A DNA stretch of 5,373 nt from assembly GCA_009787745.1 (NCBI GenBank), contig WQST01000176.1, forward strand, positions 1 to 5,373. Direction: 5' to 3'. Below are positions 1 through 4,805 of this stretch, one piece after another (position 1 is the stretch's first letter; every line of letters starts with the position of its first letter). The DNA is from Lachnospiraceae bacterium (lineage in GTDB: Bacteria > Bacillota > Clostridia > Lachnospirales > Lachnospiraceae). The position numbers and the translations under genes were made by a program. The notes under the pieces were generated by a model. The model made no database searches and was not told where the DNA came from. It worked only from the letters and a program-made list of their open reading frames with translations.

Positions 1-1432
1 TATCTTCCTGATTCAAAGACTCTTTATCCAGTAATTCATTCGCGATTTTGTGTAAATCATTAAGGTGGGCGGCGAGCAATGCTTTGGTTTCATGATAAAG
101 GCGTTTGATGCGGTCGCGGCATAGGTCTATAAGCCTTGCTTCGCTGTCTCCCGTACTGTAACCGCCGTTATTGGCCAAGACATTCATATTAAAGATACCG
201 AAATCTTCATCCATTCCATAAGCCGAAATGAAATTTACCATCTGCGTTGATACTTTTTCAATATCATTGGAAGCGCCCGTGGTGATTTTCTCGCCGCCGA
301 ACACCAGTTCTTCGCCGATTCTTCCCGCCAATAAGACTTTCATATTAGCCAGAAGTTTTTCCTTCGTCATATATAACGTATCTTTCGGAATGCTCAAGTT
401 GAATCCTCCCGCACCGCGAGTACTGGGGATAATTGTCACTTTAGAGATATACGAGTCAGGCAATAAAAGCTTGGTTACAAGCGCGTGAGCGGCTTCATGA
501 TAAGCGGTAATTTTGCGGTCGTCCGAAGTGATAAAGCCGGTGTCAGTTTTTTCCGCTCCCGCAATGACCGTAAAGAAAGCTTTATCAAGATGCTCCTGAC
601 TGATTAGAATTTTTTTCCTTGAATCAGCTTCGTCACTGCTGTTAGCGGCAAAAATCGCGGCTTCATTAAGCAGGTTTTCCAGCATCGCACCGCTAAAGGA
701 AACGGTTGATTTCGCCAAAGCCTCTAAATCAATGGTTTCATCGAAGGGTTTATCTTTCGCATGAAGGGTGAGTATTTTTTGGCGGGCGCTTACATCAGGT
801 AAGCTGATTTCAATTAAGCGGTCGAAGCGCCCCGGTCTGGTTAAGGCGTCGTCAAGCGTATCCAAACGATTCGTCGCCGCGATGACGACCACGCCGTCCC
901 GCTCATTAAAACCGGACATTTCCGCCAAAAGCGCGTTTAAAGTCTGATCGCGTTCATCATGGCTGGCACCCGGTCCGCGTCCGCGTTTTTTGCCGATCGA
1001 ATCGATTTCATCAATAAAAATGACGGCTTTTTCGTCTTGCTTCGCTGTTTTAAATAATTCCCGAATACGGCTTGCGCCAACGCCGACATAAGTTTGCATG
1101 AAATCCGAACCGTTGCAAGCATAAAAAGGAACTCCCGCTTCTCCGGCGATTGCTTTCGCCATAAGTGTTTTTCCTGTTCCGGGCGGTCCGTAAAAAAGGA
1201 TACCGCGCGGCATTCTGGCGCCGACGTCGGCATATTTGGCGGGGTTTTTGATAAATGAAATAATATCTGTGAGCATCGCTTTGGCTTCGGTATTTCCTGC
1301 GACGTCATTTAATAGAAGGGTCAAATCCTGCGCTTCTTTAAACATGCCCGAATGGCGCTTTTTTCGGTAATAAAAGAAGCAGGCGGCTAAAATAATGGTA
1401 ACAAGCAGTATTTGTCCAATATATTGAGGCAT
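1..1432 (-). CDS. FtsH/Yme1-like AAA+ zinc metalloprotease, short single-membrane-segment form (C-terminus outside the window)
   Basis: Predicted membrane-anchored ATP-dependent protease that unfolds and degrades membrane or cytosolic proteins. I translated 477 codons from the ATG at 1432 down to the window edge. Residues about 3-22 form one hydrophobic segment followed by YYRKKR, so the body should face the cytoplasm. The AAA+ module has Walker A GPPGTGKT (82-89), pore loop YVGVGAS (115-121), Walker B VIFIDEID (137-144) and a second region of homology with TNR (187-189) and RPGRFDR (199-205), giving likely arginine fingers R199 and R202. The peptidase has the zinc motif HEAAH (312-316) and the probable third ligand D390 in GASNDI. 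An AAAGGTG Shine-Dalgarno lies at 1440-1446, 7 nt from the start, and an in-frame stop lies further upstream. Odd points: the usual second membrane segment and extracytoplasmic domain are absent, the pore loop is YVG rather than FVG, and HEAAH replaces the common HEAGH. Family assignment is firm; whether this is the housekeeping FtsH or a paralogue is open. Confidence 0.95.
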   Translation of the reverse strand, partial: MPQYIGQILLVTIILAACFFYYRKKRHSGMFKEAQDLTLLLNDVAGNTEAKAMLTDIISFIKNPAKYADVGARMPRGILFYGPPGTGKTLMAKAIAGEAGVPFYACNGSDFMQTYVGVGASRIRELFKTAKQDEKAVIFIDEIDSIGKKRGRGPGASHDERDQTLNALLAEMSGFNERDGVVVIAATNRLDTLDDALTRPGRFDRLIEISLPDVSARQKILTLHAKDKPFDETIDLEALAKSTVSFSGAMLENLLNEAAIFAANSSDEADSRKKILISQEHLDKAFFTVIAGAEKTDTGFITSDDRKITAYHEAAHALVTKLLLPDSYISKVTIIPSTRGAGGFNLSIPKDTLYMTKEKLLANMKVLLAGRIGEELVFGGEKITTGASNDIEKVSTQMVNFISAYGMDEDFGIFNMNVLANNGGYSTGDSEARLIDLCRDRIKRLYHETKALLAAHLNDLHKIANELLDKESLNQED

Positions 1433-1451
1433 AAGGCAACACCTTTCTTTT

Positions 1452-1491
1452 AGTGTTTCATGGTTTCATCTACTATATCAACCTTAACACT
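1452..1491. repeat. Imperfect inverted repeat around the FtsH-like promoter
   Basis: AGTGTT (1452-1457) is complementary to AACACT (1486-1491). Inside it GGTT (1462-1465) is complementary to AACC (1480-1483), with nearly the same centre at about 1472. The dyad therefore surrounds the proposed -10 at 1472-1477. It could be an operator. It does not match CIRCE or the CtsR box as I know them, and short AT-rich dyads also occur by chance. Confidence 0.3.
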
Positions 1492-1500
1492 TTAGGATAA
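1472..1500 (-). promoter_or_regulatory. Possible extended -10 promoter for the FtsH-like gene
   Basis: On the minus strand TG-A-TATAGT occupies 1480-1472, an extended -10 element with a 5/6 match to TATAAT. At 17 bp spacing the -35 hexamer would be TTATCC (1500-1495), only 3/6, so activity would depend on the extended -10. Transcription would start near 1465, giving a leader of about 30 nt before the start codon at 1432. It is the best candidate on this strand, but the match is only moderate. Confidence 0.35.
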
Positions 1501-1556
1501 TAAAAACTATGTAAAAAATTTGGCAGTTGGTTGGCGTGAAGGATGAAAAATTTTCC

Positions 1557-1585
1557 TTGACACACACGGACACGTATAATATAAT
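1557..1585 (+). promoter_or_regulatory. Strong vegetative (sigma-A type) promoter of rplM-rpsI
   Basis: TTGACA at 1557-1562 and TATAAT at 1580-1585 are both perfect consensus hexamers separated by exactly 17 bp. Transcription should begin near 1591-1593, right at the 5' side of the leader hairpin. A second TATAAT overlaps at 1575-1580 but is only 12 bp from the -35, so it is unlikely to be used. Such a strong promoter fits the high demand for ribosomal proteins. Confidence 0.9.
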
Positions 1586-1588
1586 ATT

Positions 1589-1644
1589 GCAGTGTGCCGA
1601 TTCTAATCGGACCGGACATCCGCGAGCGAATTGCGCACATATGC
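1589..1644 (+). ncRNA. Structured 5' leader of rplM, candidate L13-type autoregulatory leader RNA
   Basis: GTGTGC (1592-1597) pairs with GCGCAC (1633-1638), with one G-U pair. GCA (1589-1591) can extend the stem to TGC (1642-1644) across a 3-nt bulge. Inside are two small hairpins: CGAT/ATCG (1598-1601 with 1606-1609, loop TCTA) and CGG/CCG around ACAT (about 1613-1622). The result is a small branched structure starting at the predicted transcription start. Firmicute rplM-rpsI operons are known to carry an L13 leader that probably binds L13 or another r-protein for feedback control. Position and form fit, but I matched it by context and folding, not by a covariance model. Confidence 0.6.
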
Positions 1645-1685
1645 TAATACTAACAGTTACTATTTAGAAAGGCACGGTTCCTATA

Positions 1686-2114
1686 ATGAAAACTTTTATG
1701 GCAAGTCCTTCAACTATCAATCGTAAGTGGTATGTTGTGGACGCTACAAATATGACTTTGGGACGGATGGCGACAGAAATCGCTAGAGTTCTCAGAGGCA
1801 AACACAAACCCATTTTTACCCCTCATGAAGATACAGGCGATTACGTAATCGTTATCAATGCCGAAAAGATCAGGCTGACAGGCAAAAAAATGGAGCAAAA
1901 GACCTATTTCCGCCATACCGAATATGTCGGTAACTGGCGTTTGATACCCGTTAAGGAAGTACTGGAAAAGCGCCCCGAAGAAGTAGTTGAGATGGCTGTT
2001 AAAGGTATGCTTCCCAAAGGGCCTCTTGGCAGACAGATGTATAAGAAACTATTCGTTTATGCCGGACCGGAACATAAACAAGCCGCGCAGAAACCGGAAG
2101 TGCTTACTTTTTAA
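1686..2114 (+). CDS. rplM: 50S ribosomal protein L13
   Basis: An early-assembling large-subunit protein that binds 23S rRNA. The 142 residues match the usual bacterial length. The family core is clear: RKWYVVDA (13-20), TLGRMA (24-29), RGKHKP (37-42), GDYVIVINAEKI (51-62), LTGKK (64-68), and the L13 signature VKGMLPKGPLGRQMYKKL (105-122), ending in AQKPEVLTF. The start MKTFMAS is the form usual in Clostridia and Bacilli; a second ATG at codon 5 is less likely. The Shine-Dalgarno GAAAGG at 1667-1672 sits 13 nt from the start, rather far. It is the first gene of the rplM-rpsI operon, driven by the consensus promoter at 1557-1585 and a structured leader. Its stop codon lies inside a short tandem duplication (2101-2133). 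Confidence 0.99.
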   Translation: MKTFMASPSTINRKWYVVDATNMTLGRMATEIARVLRGKHKPIFTPHEDTGDYVIVINAEKIRLTGKKMEQKTYFRHTEYVGNWRLIPVKEVLEKRPEEVVEMAVKGMLPKGPLGRQMYKKLFVYAGPEHKQAAQKPEVLTF

Positions 2115-2133
2115 CTATGCTTACTTTTAACTA
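2101..2133 (+). repeat. Tandem 17/16-bp duplication spanning the rplM stop codon
   Basis: Copy 1 is TGCTTACTTTTTAACTA (2101-2117) and copy 2 is TGCTTACTTTTAACTA (2118-2133). They are directly adjacent and differ by a single T in the T-run. Copy 1 encodes the last residues and stop of L13; copy 2 lies wholly in the gap before rpsI. It looks like a recent slippage-type duplication followed by a 1-bp change. L13 ends normally, so the coding effect is nil. It adds 16 nt to the intergenic spacer. Confidence 0.9.
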
Positions 2134-2156
2134 ATTGAAAGGAAATGATAATCCAA

Positions 2157-2558
2157 ATGGCAAAAGCAGCCCAACCCAAAAGCTATGGAACCGGTAGAAG
2201 AAAAAAATCGATTGCTCGCGTTTTTATGAGCCCCGGAAAAGGTAATATTACTATCAATAAAAGAGATATCGACGACTATTTCGGTCTTGAAACCTTAAAG
2301 GTTATCGTAAAACAACCGATGGTTGCCACAGAAACAGTCGGTAAATATGACCTTTGGGTCACGGTTAAAGGCGGCGGAACCACAGGACAGGCAGGTGCGA
2401 TCAGACATGGTATTGCCCGCGCCCTGTTGCAAGTAGATGCCGAATACCGTCCGACTCTCAAAAAAGCGGGATATCTCACCAGAGATCCCCGGGCGAAAGA
2501 GAGAAAGAAATACGGACTCAAAGGCGCGCGCCGTGCTCCTCAGTTCTCGAAGCGTTAA
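2157..2558 (+). CDS. rpsI: 30S ribosomal protein S9
   Basis: Small-subunit head protein whose basic C-terminal tail reaches the P-site tRNA. From the ATG at 2157 it has 133 residues, close to the family's usual 130. Visible landmarks are YGTGRRKKSIARV (10-22), the S9 signature GGGTTGQAGAIRHGIARAL (72-90), LTRDPRAKERKKYG (107-120) and the tail GARRAPQFSKR (123-133). An in-frame ATG at 2145 would add MIIQ, but it lies only 1 nt after the GAAAGGA ribosome site (2137-2143), whereas the 2157 start lies 13 nt away and gives the family-typical MAKA beginning. It follows rplM by 42 nt and ends 19 nt before the terminator hairpin, so it is the last gene of this operon. Confidence 0.98.
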   Translation: MAKAAQPKSYGTGRRKKSIARVFMSPGKGNITINKRDIDDYFGLETLKVIVKQPMVATETVGKYDLWVTVKGGGTTGQAGAIRHGIARALLQVDAEYRPTLKKAGYLTRDPRAKERKKYGLKGARRAPQFSKR

Positions 2559-2577
2559 TATTATTACTAATTTTTTG

Positions 2578-2605
2578 GAAGAACGGTTTATCCGTTCTTC
2601 TTTTT
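2578..2605 (+). terminator. Rho-independent terminator of rplM-rpsI
   Basis: GAAGAACGG (2578-2586) pairs perfectly with CCGTTCTTC (2592-2600) around the loop TTTAT, giving a 9-bp stem followed by five T residues (2601-2605). It lies 19 nt after the rpsI stop. There is no matching T-tract for the minus strand, so it should act only on plus-strand transcripts. Confidence 0.93.
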
Positions 2606-2693
2606 GTCCTTAAATAAATATGTATAAAAAGTATCCGTATATGGTATTTTATATTGTAAAAAACATCCATATTTATGAAGATTAATTGATAAT
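2606..2693. other. AT-rich gap before the kinase-like gene, no clear promoter
   Basis: This very AT-rich gap must contain the promoter of the next gene if the rpsI terminator is efficient. TATATT (2650-2655) and GATAAT (2688-2693) resemble -10 elements, but neither has a credible -35 at 16-18 bp. A 9-bp inverted repeat, ATAAATATG (2614-2622) with CATATTTAT (2668-2676), is present but may be chance in such sequence. An in-frame stop at 2676-2678 prevents any longer reading frame for the following gene. Confidence 0.5.
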
Positions 2694-4388
2694 ATGGCGT
2701 TCGTGTATTATTATTTTATTAATCAACGGCAACTTTACTCAAGCAAAGGCATGAGGTATCTTATGGAAAGAAATTATCATAATCTGGAAAAACTCAATAA
2801 GGATTTACGCAATGCTCTGGCGGAAGCGGCACGTGCGGAGCAAAAAAAGACAGATTATATGGCTCATGTCACGCGAAATATAAGGATTCCTCTAAGCACA
2901 ATCAGCGGCATGACGACGATTGCGCGGAGAAATATTGAAGATAATAATAAAATATTGGATTGCTTTGATAAAATCGAGATGGCAAGCAATCAGCTAATGA
3001 GAATTGTTGATGAAATCACAGATATGTCAGAACTTAATGACAGAACCTTGTTAATAAATGAGGCGCCGTTTTTTATGGGCGAACTGCTTTGGCATACGGT
3101 TGAAAAATATATTGATTTAGCGCATGAAAGAAATATTACACTGCGGATTATTTCCGATAAGGTTATCCATGAGCATTTGATCGGCGATTATGAAAGAATC
3201 AGCCAAGCGCTCGGAAACATCCTTTCTAATGCGATAAATTATACATTACCGGGCGGTGAAGTTAAGATAACTGTTAACGAAGTTCATGCATTCAGGGATG
3301 GATGCAGTTTATTTGATATAATTTTTGAAGATACGGGAGTTGGTATGGATTCGGAATTTATGAATAGTATGTATCAACCGTTTCAACGTGCTGATGATGA
3401 ACGGATCGCCGCAAAACAGGGCGTCGGATTGGGTTTGCCGATTGCGATGCGTTTGATTCGGATGATGTCGGGCGATATCAAAGCGGTCAGCGATTTTGAT
3501 ATCGGTTCTAAATTTACGGTTTCCCTTCATTTACGGCGCCAGAAGGAAATAGTTTTTCGGAGTAATCTAAAAGATATGCGGATATTGGTAGTCGATGATG
3601 ATGAGACGGAAGTTGATAATATCAGGGACTTGTTTGCGGAATTAGAAATCGCCGCGGATTTTGTCAGTTATAATCACGATTATAAAGAATTAATCAAAAC
3701 AGCGGTTAATAAAGATAAGCCTTACTGTGCTGTTTTGTGTGCTTTCAGCGATATCGGTGAGCGGAATGATTTTGCAGGATATCATTTGGCAAAAGCGATT
3801 GCTTCAGAATTTGCGGATAAAGCTCCGCAGACATTATTTATCTCGAACTGGTGGGAAAATGTGCCGGAAATGAAGGAATTTTGTAATATCAATGATTTTA
3901 TTACAAGACCGCTTAACCGCGAAAAGGTACTTTATGCGCTTGAACATAATTTTCAGGAAGAAAGATTGATTCCGTCGGAAAATTTACCCGAGATATCTTT
4001 CGCGGGAAAGCGTATTTTGGTGGCTGAGGATAATCAACTTAATGCTGAGATGATTAAAGAAATTCTGATGCAACATGGAATTATTGTCGAGGTTGCCGAG
4101 AATGGGATGCGGGTTTTGGATATGCTGATGAATAAAGGTGTTAATTATTTTGACTGTATTTTGATGGATGTGAAGATGCCTGTTATGAACGGTTATATGG
4201 CGACGGAAAAAATCAGAGCCAGTAAACGTGAAGATATTGCGAAGATACCGATTATTGCAATGACGGCTGACGCCTATTCGATTGATGTCCGCAGTTCGAA
4301 AAATGCGGGGATGAATACGCATGTTGCGAAACCGTTTAATATTAATGAGTTACTTGCTATTCTTGGCTCATTACTGAGTAACGGATAA
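2694..4388 (+). CDS. Hybrid histidine-kinase-like protein: degenerate H-box, HATPase, degenerate receiver, intact receiver
   Basis: 564 residues if read from the ATG at 2694. An ATG at 2763 (541 residues) has a better ribosome site, GAGG at 2753-2756 with a 6-nt gap, and may be the true start. Order: a stub AFVYYYFINQ (2-10), a charged helical stretch (about 24-54), a HisKA-like segment, an HATPase, REC1 and REC2. At the H-box the sequence is MAHVTRNIRIP (56-66): arginine 61 stands where the phosphorylated histidine belongs. The ATPase looks sound, with N-box NILSNA (175-180), DTGVG (213-217) and GVGLGL (243-248). REC1 (about 295-420) keeps DDD (301-303) but has no aspartate at the phospho-site (LCAF, 348-351) and arginine 405 in place of lysine. 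REC2 (about 438-560) is complete: E445/D446, D492, T524 and K546. There is no HPt or DNA-binding domain. It is a signalling protein of unknown input; autophosphorylation by the usual route looks impossible. Confidence 0.9.
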   Translation: MAFVYYYFINQRQLYSSKGMRYLMERNYHNLEKLNKDLRNALAEAARAEQKKTDYMAHVTRNIRIPLSTISGMTTIARRNIEDNNKILDCFDKIEMASNQLMRIVDEITDMSELNDRTLLINEAPFFMGELLWHTVEKYIDLAHERNITLRIISDKVIHEHLIGDYERISQALGNILSNAINYTLPGGEVKITVNEVHAFRDGCSLFDIIFEDTGVGMDSEFMNSMYQPFQRADDERIAAKQGVGLGLPIAMRLIRMMSGDIKAVSDFDIGSKFTVSLHLRRQKEIVFRSNLKDMRILVVDDDETEVDNIRDLFAELEIAADFVSYNHDYKELIKTAVNKDKPYCAVLCAFSDIGERNDFAGYHLAKAIASEFADKAPQTLFISNWWENVPEMKEFCNINDFITRPLNREKVLYALEHNFQEERLIPSENLPEISFAGKRILVAEDNQLNAEMIKEILMQHGIIVEVAENGMRVLDMLMNKGVNYFDCILMDVKMPVMNGYMATEKIRASKREDIAKIPIIAMTADAYSIDVRSSKNAGMNTHVAKPFNINELLAILGSLLSNG

Positions 4389-4400
4389 ATTTTCCTTAAT

Positions 4401-4428
4401 TTGGCAGAAAAATAAAATAGAATATACA
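4401..4428 (+). promoter_or_regulatory. Possible promoter of the small gene
   Basis: TTGGCA (4401-4406, 5/6 of the -35 consensus) and TATACA (4423-4428, 4/6 of the -10 consensus) are 16 bp apart, starting 13 nt after the kinase-like gene's stop. Transcription would start at about 4435, at the first base of the hairpin described next. The match is fair, not strong. Confidence 0.42.
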
Positions 4429-4434
4429 CATACT

Positions 4435-4463
4435 AAACGTAGGTTAACAGAACTGCGTTTTTT
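4435..4463 (+). terminator. Terminator-like hairpin between the kinase-like gene and the small gene
   Basis: AAACGTAG (4435-4442) pairs with CTGCGTTT (4453-4460), 8 bp including one G-U pair, with a 10-nt loop, and the T-run extends to 4463 (six T in all). This is the form of an intrinsic terminator, though with a weak AT-rich base. It would end the kinase-like transcript 47-75 nt after its stop. If the promoter at 4401-4428 is real, the same hairpin is the first thing in the small gene's RNA and could attenuate it. Confidence 0.5.
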
Positions 4464-4478
4464 AGATTGGAGGAAAAC

Positions 4479-4718
4479 ATGGATAGTAATTTCTTTTTTG
4501 GCGCTCCGCTGGGTGTCGGAGGTATCGGGATAGCAGTTGCGGCTAATGAAGGTCTTTTTAACGGACAGGCGGGAAATCTTAGCGAAGCGGAGAAAGAAAA
4601 GATGATTATGCGGTGTAAGGATGCGAAGTCGGATCATGAGGTTGAGGAAATTTTGGAGCGGATTGATTATAACGATATTCGGGCGGATTCGGCGGAGATT
4701 CGGGATCAGATTAGGTAG
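4479..4718 (+). CDS. Small protein of unknown function, 79 residues
   Basis: I do not recognise this family. The start is the ATG at 4479, with GGAGG at 4469-4473 five nt upstream. An in-frame TTG at 4467 overlaps that ribosome site and is not a credible start. The N-terminus is aromatic and glycine-rich (FFFGAPLGVGGIGIAVAA, residues 5-22), borderline for a membrane segment and lacking positive charges ahead of it. Residues about 34-79 are highly charged and probably helical, with acidic and basic residues alternating (EAEKEKMIMRCKDAKSD, then EVEEILERIDYND) and a single cysteine at 46. The clean ribosome site, codon use like the adjacent metF, and even charge patterning support a real gene. 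It lies between the kinase-like gene and metF on the same strand; no function follows from that. Confidence 0.8.
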   Translation: MDSNFFFGAPLGVGGIGIAVAANEGLFNGQAGNLSEAEKEKMIMRCKDAKSDHEVEEILERIDYNDIRADSAEIRDQIR

Positions 4719-4735
4719 TAATCATCTTTTATTTA

Positions 4736-4744
4736 TGGTATGAT
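4736..4744 (+). promoter_or_regulatory. Possible extended -10 element for metF
   Basis: TGGTATGAT (4736-4744) is an extended -10 (TG-N-TATGAT, 5/6 match). The -35 position at 17 bp reads TAGTAA, only 3/6. Transcription would start near 4751 and give a leader of about 55 nt. If it is not used, metF would be read together with the small gene, since I see no T-tailed terminator between them. Confidence 0.38.
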
Positions 4745-4754
4745 TGAGGGTGGA

Positions 4755-4779
4755 GGTCGGTAGATATAGCATTCCGGCC
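4755..4779 (+). other. Hairpin in the metF leader
   Basis: GGTCGG (4755-4760) pairs with CCGGCC (4774-4779), 6 bp with one G-U pair and a 13-nt loop. The adjacent CCCA/TGGG (4779-4782 with 4786-4789) can form a second small hairpin sharing one base with the first stem. The ribosome site GGAGG at 4793-4797 is just downstream. There is no T-tract, so this is not a terminator. I see no known riboswitch pattern; it may simply be a leader fold. Confidence 0.3.
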
Positions 4780-4805
4780 CCACATTGGGTATGGAGGCTT
4801 AAGTT

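Noticed and set aside
228..488. Plus-strand open frame of 86 codons opposite the peptidase domain
   Set aside because: It is antisense to the HEAAH region of the protease and has no ribosome site or family features.
937..1308. Minus-strand open frame of 123 codons inside the protease gene
   Set aside because: It lies in another frame of the clearly coding AAA+ domain and has no recognisable motif; it is a shadow.
1575..1580. First TATAAT as the -10 of the rplM promoter
   Set aside because: Only 12 bp from TTGACA; the overlapping TATAAT at 1580-1585 gives the ideal 17 bp.
1647..1663. Palindrome-like ATACTAACAGTTACTAT in the rplM leader as an operator
   Set aside because: One internal mismatch pair and a 1-nt centre; it cannot form a real RNA hairpin and no known site fits.
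2145..2156. ATG at 2145 as the start of rpsI
   Set aside because: It lies 1 nt after the ribosome site and adds four residues not typical of S9; the ATG at 2157 is preferred, though not proven.
2614..2676. Inverted repeat ATAAATATG/CATATTTAT as an operator for the kinase-like gene
   Set aside because: Only A/T-rich bases with a 45-nt gap in very AT-rich sequence; chance is a good explanation.
3984..4322. Minus-strand open frame of 112 codons opposite the second receiver
   Set aside because: Antisense to well-conserved receiver sequence, with a histidine/asparagine-rich content typical of a shadow frame.
4467..4478. TTG at 4467 as the start of the small gene
   Set aside because: The TTG overlaps the GGAGG ribosome site that correctly serves the ATG at 4479.
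4719..4746. TAATCAT/ATGATTG hairpin after the small gene as a terminator
   Set aside because: A weak AT-rich stem with a long loop and no T-run after it.
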